Of a DNA stretch of 64,000 bases, positions 25,093 through 33,452 are shown one piece after another (the stretch's first letter is position 1; each line of letters opens with the position of its first letter). A program made the position numbers and the translations under genes. Origin of the DNA: JAJFUG01 sp964473155 (GTDB lineage: Bacteria > Gemmatimonadota > Glassbacteria > GWA2-58-10); the NCBI GenBank assembly GCA_964473155.1, contig CAYYNT010000012.1:14906-78905 (forward strand), given 5' to 3'. Below the pieces are notes generated by a model that was not told the origin of the DNA, searched no databases, and saw only the letters and a program-made list of their open reading frames with translations.

Positions 25093-26394
25093 TTATCCGG
25101 CGCAAAGACGAAGCGAGCTGTCCGCTCTGACTGCGTGCCAGTGCATATTCCAGCATGAAAACTTTTCGCGCGCCAGCTCCAGATATTCGCGGGCCGTCTC
25201 GGCCCTGCCGGTCAGCGCCAGAGCATGACCCAGGCCATGCAGGGTGCAGACCCAACCGGATAGCGTACCGAGATTCTCGAAAGTTGCAAGGCTTTTATGC
25301 AAAGGCTCGATATTGCGCAGGGCCAGGGAACTGTCAGCCTGCATTTCGATCCAGACGCGCCAGAGGCGGACCCAGGCCAGGTTGATATCGAGGCGCGCAG
25401 CGGCGGCGGTCCGTTCGGCAAGTTCGGCGTCCTGCAGCGCGGAATCATTGTCGCCCTGCGATAACTTGGCCTCGGCCAGGCTGATCAGCGCTTCGGACAG
25501 TCCGACCGCGTCCCCCGTCTTTCTGGCCAGGCGAATGGCGCGCGTCAGCTCGCGAAGAGCTCTGGAAGCATTGCCGGAGTGAACGAGCGCCCGGCCCCAG
25601 AGCCAGAACGGATAGCAGTTTTGTAATCCGGAGTGCGCATATATGGCCGCCCTGGCGCATTCATGCGCCAGGCGTTCGGCCTCGGCCCATTCACCCTGGA
25701 ACATGCGGGCCTCGGCATACAGAATCAGGCTGTCCGAAAGAAGAGCCGGGTCATTCCAGGAACGGGCGGCCCGGGCAGCCCGTTCAAAAACGGGAACGGC
25801 CTCTTCCCAACGGCAGGTGTTCTGGGCGAAACGGAATGCCCAGATCGTGCGCTGGCTGTTGAAAGACTTCTCATCCTCCAGGCAGGTATCTCCACAGGCT
25901 GCCGCCTGTTCGACAATATCCAGGGCCTGACGCTGGAAATCGACCGCGCCGCTCTGATCATCGGACCAGTAACAGGCCTTGGCCAATACAGTCAGGCCCT
26001 GCGCCCGTACCCTGAAATCGCCCGAGCGGCCGGTCAGAAGCTGGAAGCGGCGGGCGTTCTCAAGAGCCTGTCCGCGTTCACGCATGGCTGTGTAAAGGTT
26101 GTACAGGCGACTCCGGATTGCCGCCTCACTGTCGACGTCAACTGCTCCGTCTGCCGCCACTTCCAGGGAGGCGGCCAGACGTCCCGCGAAAGTCAGGTAG
26201 GGATGCCGCGGCGGGCGGGCGCGCAGGGATAAAGCGGCCTCCACATGGCCGAGGCAGTCATCCACAGCTTCCAGCCATTGTTTTCCTGATTGCAGCACCT
26301 TGATCGTCTCATCGACTGCTTGGCCGATAATTGCACTTCGTCTGGTCGCCATCTTTTTCCCCGTCGTCATCTGTTTATCGGTCTCTGTCTTCAT
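25093..26394 (-). CDS. TPR-like helical repeat protein of unknown function
   Basis: About 433 residues from the ATG at 26394; an upstream TTG at 26415 would overlap the preceding gene by 13 bp. Nearly the whole protein is Ala/Leu/Arg-rich helix pairs in the style of TPR units (for example GLSEALISLAEAKLSQGDNDSALQDAELAERTA, in part). It resembles the repeat regions of large ATP-dependent regulators or hybrid proteins but has no NACHT, kinase or DNA-binding part. There is no signal peptide, so it is probably a cytosolic scaffold. It may form one transcript with the upstream amidohydrolase gene. Confidence 0.7.
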   Translation of the reverse strand: MKTETDKQMTTGKKMATRRSAIIGQAVDETIKVLQSGKQWLEAVDDCLGHVEAALSLRARPPRHPYLTFAGRLAASLEVAADGAVDVDSEAAIRSRLYNLYTAMRERGQALENARRFQLLTGRSGDFRVRAQGLTVLAKACYWSDDQSGAVDFQRQALDIVEQAAACGDTCLEDEKSFNSQRTIWAFRFAQNTCRWEEAVPVFERAARAARSWNDPALLSDSLILYAEARMFQGEWAEAERLAHECARAAIYAHSGLQNCYPFWLWGRALVHSGNASRALRELTRAIRLARKTGDAVGLSEALISLAEAKLSQGDNDSALQDAELAERTAAAARLDINLAWVRLWRVWIEMQADSSLALRNIEPLHKSLATFENLGTLSGWVCTLHGLGHALALTGRAETAREYLELAREKFSCWNMHWHAVRADSSLRLCAG

Positions 26395-26402
26395 CGGAAA
26401 AC

Positions 26403-27533
26403 TCAATAAAACCAATCTTCAGCCGGCGCCATACCGTAGAATTTCTCAAAATTGACATGCGCCACGCGGCTCAATTCCTGTTGCGGCAGACGAAGCTGCT
26501 GAATAAAACGTTTGAAAGGCCATAAATGGTCATAGATGTGACGTCTTACCACGGATTCGGTGATAATCTGCGGTTCATCCCAGAATGCGTTGGCGTCACT
26601 GCCGAACAGTATTCGATCCGACCAGCGGATAAAAAACGGCCGGATGCGTTCCAACTCTTCATCAGTAAGAGAATCTCCATCATGAAGAAGAAAACCGGCG
26701 CTGGTGTCGGTGTAGAGATTGGGATGCTTCTCCAGCATTTTCCCGAGAAGGGTATATCCCAAAAATCCCTGATGACACAGCATTATTCTCAACCGTGGAT
26801 AATTGAGCAGGATCCTTTCTATGAGTGAAAGGACATAATAATTATCATAGCTCAGACTGTTCCAGGCTTTGCTGTTGTCTCCCCCGAAGTTATAAGGCGA
26901 TGGGCCATAGCGGTTATTGGTATGCCAGGTCAAGGGAAGGCCGAGTGAATCGCAGACTGCGTAAAAGCGCATCCATTCCGGCGAAACAATCCATTCCACT
27001 GAAATCGGTTTTCTTGTTCCGCTGCCAGCCGGAAACTCCATCGAATCTCCAGCCGCCTCGCCCCAGAAAATCGGAGAGTTGTGCAGCTTTACCGCCCGGA
27101 TGTGATACTGCTGGTGAAAGCGCCGGAGCTTGTTTATATCCGGATCGTTGATCTCCACGTACCAGACTGGAGCGAATGCTTTAAGTGAATCAATGAAAGC
27201 CAGGTCTGTCTCACTCTTGCAGTACACCGCCGAATTGACGATTCCAAGTTCTGACATGTAGTCCGCGAGCATCCTGAACTCTCGGTTGCGTTCCTCCTGC
27301 GGCAGGGAGGCGAACGAGGCATGAACATGCGCATCCGACCAGAACTTGCAGAAAGGACGCATGTAGAATCCGTATTCTCTGGAGTACCCGTCATCCAGGC
27401 TGTCTCGCTCAGCCACGTGAAGATCGAGCGGCGGCTCAATTCCGCGCTCATGGCTGGACATTCTCATTTCCAGAGACAAGTTCCAGATCACAAGTCCGGC
27501 TACAGCAGCGTAAAGAAAAAGCAGCCTTTTCAT
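26403..27533 (-). CDS. Membrane-anchored amidohydrolase family protein
   Basis: A metal-dependent hydrolase-like TIM barrel of the amidohydrolase-2 type. The start at 27533 (MKRLLFLYAAVAGLVIW) is chosen because GAGGAG lies about 7 nt upstream; the frame continues to 27608 without support. The N-terminal hydrophobic helix (4-22) is a signal or anchor. DAHVHASF gives the HxH metal ligands, LCHQGFLGY a further His, and FGSDANAFW the conserved late Asp. The substrate is unknown. Its stop lies just upstream of the TPR gene start, so the two are likely cotranscribed. Confidence 0.82.
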   Translation of the reverse strand: MKRLLFLYAAVAGLVIWNLSLEMRMSSHERGIEPPLDLHVAERDSLDDGYSREYGFYMRPFCKFWSDAHVHASFASLPQEERNREFRMLADYMSELGIVNSAVYCKSETDLAFIDSLKAFAPVWYVEINDPDINKLRRFHQQYHIRAVKLHNSPIFWGEAAGDSMEFPAGSGTRKPISVEWIVSPEWMRFYAVCDSLGLPLTWHTNNRYGPSPYNFGGDNSKAWNSLSYDNYYVLSLIERILLNYPRLRIMLCHQGFLGYTLLGKMLEKHPNLYTDTSAGFLLHDGDSLTDEELERIRPFFIRWSDRILFGSDANAFWDEPQIITESVVRRHIYDHLWPFKRFIQQLRLPQQELSRVAHVNFEKFYGMAPAEDWFY

Positions 27534-28072
27534 TTCCACTCCTCGATCTGTGTGAATCCGGACTGGAAGTTGACAGAAACAAAATAAAGTATTCTTATCT
27601 GATAGCAAACGGTTATCGGTACATTGGCTGTCGATTCGAAGATGCGCGGACCGTGTGTAGTATTCTGCCCGGCCATATTGCCGGTAATTTCATAACATCT
27701 GTATGGCTATCGGGTTATATCTTAGAACGTCTGGTTGACGGGATACGGAGTCGCCAGGAATCCGGCGGGTGATTATGGAAACGGCGAAACGAAGCCGTCA
27801 TTGCTGATTAACGCTCACTTTAAGGCAGATGCGTGCGAATCCGAACACCGAAACTCAGGAGAATAGTCGTGTAATTTGTGTAATTCTCCATTTGACAGGA
27901 GGTTCATTTCGTTCGTCTTTCGGGCACGCGATATGCATTCTACGGAACAGGTTTTATGTTCCTAAAAAAATTAGCGAAAGACCCCGCCAGGGATTGGAGG
28001 CTTATCGCGCAGCCTCCATCGATCCGGCCACTGCTGACTGGATCGGCGCTGGTTGCAGACCGCGAGGAGAAG
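27534..28072. other. Intergenic region between divergent genes
   Basis: About 540 bp separating the minus-strand amidohydrolase from the plus-strand receiver gene. It holds the amidohydrolase ribosome binding site, a small hairpin (ACGGC/GCCGT near 27780-27800), and a sigma-54-like motif at 27922-27937. I found no c-di-GMP riboswitch consensus and no RNA gene. Confidence 0.5.
27922..27937 (+). promoter_or_regulatory. Candidate sigma-54 promoter upstream of the cheA unit
   Basis: GGGCACG then TGCA: GG (27923-27924) and GC (27935-27936) are separated by exactly 10 nt, with the -24 GGCACG and -12 TGCA matching consensus well. It is about 135 bp upstream of the receiver gene start, much like the motif upstream of cheW. 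Confidence 0.42.
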
Positions 28073-29296
28073 ATGCGCATCCTGCTGGTTGAAGATGACA
28101 ACGGTGTGAGAAACATTCTGGCCAAGTTTCTGGTGGAAGAAGCTCATTCGGTCAGTGTGGCGGTTAATGGCCGAGAGGGGCTGCATCTTATCGAGGAATT
28201 TGAGCCGGAACTGGTCATCTCAGATATCAAGATGCCTGAGTTTAGCGGACTTGAATTGATCGAGGCGTCCCGTGCATTCTCGAGCGTGCCGTTCGTTATG
28301 TTGACAGGCTTTGCGGATACCGATGCGGCAGTTCGCGCGCTCAAGGCCGGAGCATGGTATTTCATTCTGAAGCCGGTCAATTTTTTTGAGCTTAAAAGTA
28401 TAATCGACCGGGTGAAGGATTGTCTGACGCTTAAACAGGATCTGGCCGAGGAGCGTGTCCGTTCAATCGAGCGGTACAGTCTGGATGAAATACGGTCCTT
28501 GATGGAAATCATTGCCAAAGATATGGAGCAGCCGCTGCGCAAAATCCGACTGGAGCTTGCGCCTTTAAGCGCCAATTTGAGCGCTCTGAGCGCAGAATTT
28601 ACGGCTGAAGGATTTGAGCGTTCTGCTGAAGCCGGGGCCAGGATTATGGAGTCACTTGTTTCTCTTGAGAAACTGATAGTTACTCTGGACTCGGAAAGCC
28701 GCCGTCTGTCGAATCTGGAAAGATTCCTGCAATCGCCGCGCCATCCGGCGAACCCCTCAGGGATTGAGACTTTCCCGCTTGACGAAGCATTGCGCTGCGC
28801 TTTCAGCCTTCTCGATTCACCGCCGGAGACGCTTGTTTTTATATCGATAGAACACGATATAGTTCTGGCTGCGAATCGTGAGCAGTTTATCCGCTCGGTG
28901 GTCAGGCTGATGCGGATGGCTATTTGCGATGACAAAGGCGCCCCGACACGGGCGCTCGATATATCCGCCCATCGGGAGGGAGGAGAACTCTGTCTGCTGA
29001 TAGCCGGCTCGGGTCAGCAGTCCAATCGGACCGGGTCCAATCGGGATGCGGCGGAGTGCGCGGACGAAAAGTCTGAAAATCTCGCCAATGTACTGGGATA
29101 CCTTATCGAGAGAGGTTCCATTGCCGCATTGGGCGGCAGATTGAGTCATCGACGGCCCGAATCTGGTGGGATCATTTATACGATTCGAATGCCGCTGCCG
29201 GGAATGAATGTCTCCGCCGAAACTCAGAGGCTGGCGGAAAGCGAACCGTCAGCAGGCAGACAGTTTAAACGCCGCATCTCCGGCGAGCGTGGTTGA
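28073..29296 (+). CDS. Receiver domain fused to a degenerate histidine-kinase-like module
   Basis: The 407 residues begin with a canonical receiver domain (1-120): acidic pair in VEDDNG, phospho-acceptor Asp51 in ISDIKMPEFSG, the Thr of VMLTG and the Lys of ILKPVN. The rest looks like a kinase core that has lost catalysis. A HisKA-like helix has Lys where the His would be (AKDMEQPL in place of SHELRTPL). The ATPase-like region shows RLMRMA instead of an NLxxNA N-box and AGSG instead of DxGxG. GAGGAG lies 3 nt before the chosen ATG. It is followed after 92 bp by cheA and is probably phosphorylated by it. Confidence 0.82.
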   Translation: MRILLVEDDNGVRNILAKFLVEEAHSVSVAVNGREGLHLIEEFEPELVISDIKMPEFSGLELIEASRAFSSVPFVMLTGFADTDAAVRALKAGAWYFILKPVNFFELKSIIDRVKDCLTLKQDLAEERVRSIERYSLDEIRSLMEIIAKDMEQPLRKIRLELAPLSANLSALSAEFTAEGFERSAEAGARIMESLVSLEKLIVTLDSESRRLSNLERFLQSPRHPANPSGIETFPLDEALRCAFSLLDSPPETLVFISIEHDIVLAANREQFIRSVVRLMRMAICDDKGAPTRALDISAHREGGELCLLIAGSGQQSNRTGSNRDAAECADEKSENLANVLGYLIERGSIAALGGRLSHRRPESGGIIYTIRMPLPGMNVSAETQRLAESEPSAGRQFKRRISGERG

Positions 29297-29388
29297 ATCG
29301 GACTTGGCTGGACAATAAAAAAGAATAGAAGGCTATAGAAGCCACAGAAGAATGAAAGCAGGAATATCAGACCTTAGGGGAGGGTCAA

Positions 29389-32106
29389 ATGGCCAAGCAA
29401 GACCTGGAAAAACTGGTCGAGGCTCTGGCCGCTGAAGTGGTGATGGCGGATCCGGAGGATTTGCAGTCGGTTAAAAGAGTGATCGAACTGCTCAAAGAGA
29501 TTGAGACTGCTGTCAAGGCTGATCTTGCGAAGGTTTTCAAGCCCGCTATCGCAAAATCTGTGAGCCTGGCAGAGGAAATGATTGTAATGGAGCCGGATGC
29601 GGCCGCCAGAGCGATGAAAGTGATCAGTCAGGTGGTGAGGGCTTTCCAGGCCGGGCTGTCCGAGGGAGCGCAGGCTGTGGCCGGACTGCTGCCTCAGGAA
29701 ATGACCACGGCTGATAAGGACGGCGATGGCCCTAAAATTATGACAGTTGCAGATGACAAGATCATGGCCGATTTCCTGTCCTCACAGGTTTCATCGATGC
29801 AGGATGTCGAGGGACTGATCCTGGCCGCCGAAAAAGAGAGTTTCTCCGGCAAGCATTCGTCCGAGTTGAAACGCCGTCTGCATACACTGAAGGGCGAGGC
29901 GGGCATGCTGGGATTGAACGATATTCAGCAGGTCTGCCATGACACCGAAAGCTATCTCGAAAATGGAGTGTTTGAAGGCAAAACTGACAATCTCCTGATA
30001 GTGAAAGACTGGCTGGCCCAGAGTTTTGAATTTCTGTCAGGTGATGGGCCGCAGCCGGCGCCATTGGGAGAAATTCTCCAGAATATCAATGCGGGAATAG
30101 CTGATACCGCGCCTGTAACGGCTGAACAGGCAGTTGATCAGACACAGGCATCTGCCGAGCCGGTTGCTGTGGAAGCGGTGAGTGCCGGGGACCCCGTATT
30201 GGAAGCTGAGGTTCCGGCGGCAGAGGAAGAATCGGCGGGACGCATGCTCAATATCCCGTCGGGAGATGAAAGCCTGGTGGTGGATTTCATTCAGGAGGCC
30301 AACAGCCACCTGGATAATGCGGATGTCCAACTGCTCACGCTCGAGGGCAATCCAGAGGAAAAGGAGTCCCTCAACGCGGTTTTCCGCTCATTCCATACTA
30401 TCAAGGGCGTGGCGGGATTTCTGGACCTGGTGGAGATCAAGGAACTGGCTCACGTGTCCGAGGACCTTCTGGACCGGGCGCGAAAAGGAAATATCCTTCT
30501 GACCGGAACGGTGATGGATGCGGTGTTCGAATCGGTGGACACCCTGCGTTCACTGGTGCGGGATGTCGAGGTGGCTCTTTCTTCCGGCGAGCCGCTCCCG
30601 GCTAATCCTTCACTCCCCAGGCTGATCAGTCTGCTTCGCGACATACTGGCCGGGCGTCAGGTGCAGGCGGCTTTCAGCCGTCAGATCAAGGCCGAACCGA
30701 ACAAGCGCTTGGGAGAGATACTTGTGGACAGCGGCGTCGTTCAGGCGGACACGCTCAACCGCGCGCTGGCGGAAAAAGACGGAGACATGCCGCTGGGTGA
30801 AGCGCTGGTCAAGAAAGCCGGAGTGCCGGCGATGGAAGTCGCCCATGCTTTGCGCGCCCAGAACGAGGCGCGGAAGTCATCCGAGACAGCCGCGGCCGGA
30901 GTTCAGGTCAAGGAGACGGTCAAGATAGACACCGAACGCCTGGACAAACTCCTGGATGCGATAGGCGAATTGGTGATCGCCGAGTCCATGGTGACACAGA
31001 ACCAGGAACTGCTGCGGGATGTATCGCCTGAGGTGGCCCGGAACATGAACCATCTGAGTAAGATCACACGCGTGGTTCAGGAACTGGGCATGACCATGCG
31101 CATGGTCCCGATCAGGCCGACATTCCAGAAAATGGCCCGTCTGGTGCGGGACCTGGCCAAGAAAAGCGGTAAAGAGGTTGAATTCGTCACTACCGGCGAG
31201 GAAACCGAGCTTGACAGATCAGTCGTCGAGCGGATAGGAGACCCGCTGATTCATATTATTCGAAACTCAGTGGATCATGGTCTGGAAGACAACGTCGAAG
31301 ACCGCCGCAAGCGGGGCAAGCCCGATATAGGGCGGGTCGAGATAAGGGCATTCCATCGTGGCGGCAGTATCTACATAGAGGTCCAGGACGATGGCAAGGG
31401 CCTTGACCGGGACGCCATAATAGCCAAAGCTCTTGAACGGGGTGTAATCACTGACAGTTCGTCCATGTCGGAAAGAGAAGTGTTCAATCTGATCTTCATG
31501 CCCGGTTTCTCGACGGCAAAAAAAGTGACCGATGTTTCCGGACGCGGAGTCGGAATGGATGTGGTCAAGAAAAACATTGAGGCCCTTCGCGGCAGCGTTG
31601 AACTGAGTTCGGAAAAAGGGCGCGGCACCGTGGTCAGCATGCGTCTTCCGCTCACGCTGGCGATTATCGACGGTCTGATAATCGTGGCCGGTCACGAGCG
31701 CTATATCGTGCCAACTCTTTCAGTCGTAGAATCGCTGAGGCCCCGTCCCGAGGATATCCATACCGTGTCCGGCCGGGGTGAACTGCTGAACCTGCGCGGG
31801 GAGCTGATCCCCCTGTTCCGTATCAGCAGGCTTTTCCATATTATGGACACGATTGAGGATCCGACCGAGGCTCTTTCCATGATCGTCGAAGACCAGGGGA
31901 AACGGGTGGCCCTGGTGGTGGATTTTCTGATCGGCCAGCAGCAGGTGGTGATCAAGAACCTCGGTCATGCGCTGGGGCGGGTGAGAGGAGTATCCGGAGG
32001 CGCGGTGATGAGCGATGGAACAGTCGGGCTGATCCTGGATGTCTCGGAAGTGATGCGGATTGCCATGACCAGGCAGGAAAAGAACTTACAGGCCGCGACA
32101 GTCTGA
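29389..32106 (+). CDS. cheA: Chemotaxis histidine kinase CheA with two Hpt domains
   Basis: The central kinase of the chemotaxis array, 905 residues. Two Hpt domains are visible, with His165 (RRLHTLKGEAG) and His336 (SFHTIKGVAGF). A segment at about 435-495 (LGEILVDSGVVQADTLNRAL) resembles the GspE/MshE N-terminal module. P3 dimerisation (about 510-575) is followed by an intact ATPase: N-box HIIRNSVDHG, G1 DDGKGLD, G2 GRGVGMDVV. The C-terminus is a CheW-like P5 (about 750-895). No typical P2 CheY-binding domain is evident. It lies between the receiver/pseudokinase gene and cheX. Confidence 0.95.
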   Translation: MAKQDLEKLVEALAAEVVMADPEDLQSVKRVIELLKEIETAVKADLAKVFKPAIAKSVSLAEEMIVMEPDAAARAMKVISQVVRAFQAGLSEGAQAVAGLLPQEMTTADKDGDGPKIMTVADDKIMADFLSSQVSSMQDVEGLILAAEKESFSGKHSSELKRRLHTLKGEAGMLGLNDIQQVCHDTESYLENGVFEGKTDNLLIVKDWLAQSFEFLSGDGPQPAPLGEILQNINAGIADTAPVTAEQAVDQTQASAEPVAVEAVSAGDPVLEAEVPAAEEESAGRMLNIPSGDESLVVDFIQEANSHLDNADVQLLTLEGNPEEKESLNAVFRSFHTIKGVAGFLDLVEIKELAHVSEDLLDRARKGNILLTGTVMDAVFESVDTLRSLVRDVEVALSSGEPLPANPSLPRLISLLRDILAGRQVQAAFSRQIKAEPNKRLGEILVDSGVVQADTLNRALAEKDGDMPLGEALVKKAGVPAMEVAHALRAQNEARKSSETAAAGVQVKETVKIDTERLDKLLDAIGELVIAESMVTQNQELLRDVSPEVARNMNHLSKITRVVQELGMTMRMVPIRPTFQKMARLVRDLAKKSGKEVEFVTTGEETELDRSVVERIGDPLIHIIRNSVDHGLEDNVEDRRKRGKPDIGRVEIRAFHRGGSIYIEVQDDGKGLDRDAIIAKALERGVITDSSSMSEREVFNLIFMPGFSTAKKVTDVSGRGVGMDVVKKNIEALRGSVELSSEKGRGTVVSMRLPLTLAIIDGLIIVAGHERYIVPTLSVVESLRPRPEDIHTVSGRGELLNLRGELIPLFRISRLFHIMDTIEDPTEALSMIVEDQGKRVALVVDFLIGQQQVVIKNLGHALGRVRGVSGGAVMSDGTVGLILDVSEVMRIAMTRQEKNLQAATV

Positions 32107-32175
32107 AAGACCTGAAGTCAGATCGCGGAGGATATTGAAGACGCTGGCTTGAGAGCATGGATATGAGATTTAGGA

Positions 32176-32197
32176 AAGGCTCCTGGGCAGGAGCCTT
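32176..32197 (+). terminator. Hairpin downstream of cheA
   Basis: A perfect 9-bp stem AAGGCTCCT / AGGAGCCTT with a GGGC loop, 70 bp past cheA. No U-tract follows, so it may attenuate or protect RNA rather than fully terminate ahead of cheX. Confidence 0.5.
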
Positions 32198-32332
32198 AAA
32201 CAACACCTGCATGGGGCTTTCGGTGTATGATCCTGTCGCCATGATCAGGGGCCATATTCATTGCTTTTTTCCGTTATCCTTTCGGCAACGAATAAACTTT
32301 GTGAATTATAACCCGTAACATCGAGGAATCTG

Positions 32333-32794
32333 ATGAATGCGAGCGCAGAAGACCGCGAATCTTATTTCCGCAGCCTGATCGATGTGCTCGAACAGATGGC
32401 GTTCATTTTCGCGGATGAGTGCAGCGAGGATGAGATGTGTCAGACGCCGGAGGATTCGCTTTCCGCAAGGATGGAGTTCAGCGGCGAGCGCAAGGGGAGC
32501 GTCACGCTGATCGCTCCTGGTGACCTGTGCCGTGAAATTGCGGTGAACATGCTCGGTACAGAGACCGAGGATCTTTCATCCAGCATGATCATGGATGCCC
32601 TGCGCGAGGTTCTGAACATGGCATGTGGACGGTTCCTGACAGATCGTTTTGGTCTTGAGCCGGTTTTTGATCTGACCGTCCCGAAAGTCACCCGGCTGGA
32701 TGCCGCGGGATGGGAGGAGGCCGGGAAAGGAGAAAATACAATCCGGCTGATCGCCGAGGATTATCCTCTTCTGGCCAGCATTGAGATAGATTAG
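32333..32794 (+). CDS. cheX: CheX-like chemotaxis phosphatase
   Basis: A 153-residue CheX/CheC-type domain. The ExxN signature used to dephosphorylate receiver domains is visible as EVLN in ALREVLNMACGRFL. CheX enzymes remove phosphate from CheY-like proteins in the cytoplasm. Being downstream of cheA and of the receiver/pseudokinase gene, its likely target is that receiver or an unlinked CheY. The gap of 226 bp after cheA holds a hairpin, so it might have separate expression. The symbol is by similarity. Confidence 0.8.
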   Translation: MNASAEDRESYFRSLIDVLEQMAFIFADECSEDEMCQTPEDSLSARMEFSGERKGSVTLIAPGDLCREIAVNMLGTETEDLSSSMIMDALREVLNMACGRFLTDRFGLEPVFDLTVPKVTRLDAAGWEEAGKGENTIRLIAEDYPLLASIEID

Positions 32795-32822
32795 CTCAAA
32801 AGATTTCTCCCTTATGGATTTG

Positions 32823-32866
32823 AACAGCCGGTCTTGCCTTTGGGCAGAACCGGCTGTTATGTTTTA
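32823..32866 (+). terminator. Terminator after cheX
   Basis: A perfect 10-bp stem AACAGCCGGT / ACCGGCTGTT with a small inner stem TGCC/GGCA, followed by the moderately T-rich ATGTTTT. It separates the chemotaxis unit from the Rrf2 promoter. Confidence 0.7.
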
Positions 32867-32920
32867 AGATCAATATCGTTGAACATCCAGGCATTCCATT
32901 CTTCACCCTGTGTTTTTGTC

Positions 32921-32949
32921 TTGACAGACGTCTGACTTGAAAATATATT
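32921..32949 (+). promoter_or_regulatory. Strong sigma-70 promoter of the Rrf2 gene
   Basis: TTGACA (32921-32926), a 17-bp spacer and TATATT (32944-32949): near-consensus. Transcription would start about 40 bp before the Rrf2 start codon, upstream of the inverted repeat at 32960-32981. Confidence 0.85.
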
Positions 32950-32959
32950 GACACTAATC

Positions 32960-32981
32960 CGATTGAAATAATGAACAATCG
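32960..32981. promoter_or_regulatory. Candidate Rrf2 operator
   Basis: Inverted repeat CGATTG / CAATCG with a 10-bp spacer, just downstream of the -10 box; a nested CCGATT / AATCGG pair overlaps it. Size and position suit autoregulation by a dimeric Rrf2 repressor. Confidence 0.55.
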
Positions 32982-32996
32982 AATCGGGAAGGCCGG

Positions 32997-33452
32997 ATGC
33001 AGATTTCAAGCAAGTGCTATTACGCGCTGCGTTCGCTGTTCGAGCTGGCCTGGCATCATGGTGAGACACGGCCGGTCAGGATTTCGTACATTTCGGCGCG
33101 CCAGCAGATACCACGACGGTTTCTGGAGGTAATCCTAAACGAACTCCGTCAGGGAGGATTCGTCGAGAGCCGCCGGGGCGTGGATGGAGGTTATTTTCTG
33201 GCCCGTAAGCCCTCTGAAATCACTATAGGCGAGATCGTGCGTTTCGTGGATGGAGACATCGCCCCGGTTTCCTGCGTCAGCAGCCGGGAGACTGAAAAGA
33301 ATTGCGATCTGAATTTTCAGTGTCCGTTCCACTCTTTCTGGGGACGGGTGCTGGAAGCCCTGACAGCGGTATATGACCATACGACGCTGGCGGACATTGC
33401 CGATGACTGGCGTAGCCGCACCAGCGAACAGGCGCTGCATTACGATATCTGA
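32997..33452 (+). CDS. Rrf2-family transcriptional regulator with Cys triad
   Basis: A 151-residue winged-helix regulator. The N-terminal Rrf2 HTH is clear (KCYYALRSLFELA, then IPRRFLEVILNELRQGGFVESRRG). Residues 93-109 carry Cys93-x9-Cys103-x5-Cys109. This is the region where IscR/NsrR-type members bind an Fe-S cluster, so redox, iron-sulfur or NO sensing is likely. It sits directly upstream of metY-metX-metW. CymR, a related Rrf2 protein, controls cysteine metabolism, so sulfur-amino-acid control is a reasonable inference. A near-consensus promoter and operator-like repeat precede it. Confidence 0.88.
   Translation: MQISSKCYYALRSLFELAWHHGETRPVRISYISARQQIPRRFLEVILNELRQGGFVESRRGVDGGYFLARKPSEITIGEIVRFVDGDIAPVSCVSSRETEKNCDLNFQCPFHSFWGRVLEALTAVYDHTTLADIADDWRSRTSEQALHYDI

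Noticed and set aside
27534..28072. c-di-GMP riboswitch upstream of the receiver-cheA unit
   Set aside because: Tempting because of PilZ and chemotaxis genes, but the conserved GEMM strings are absent.
32948..32976. Second TTGACA as an alternative Rrf2 promoter
   Set aside because: No acceptable -10 at 16-18 bp; the upstream TTGACA-17-TATATT is far better.
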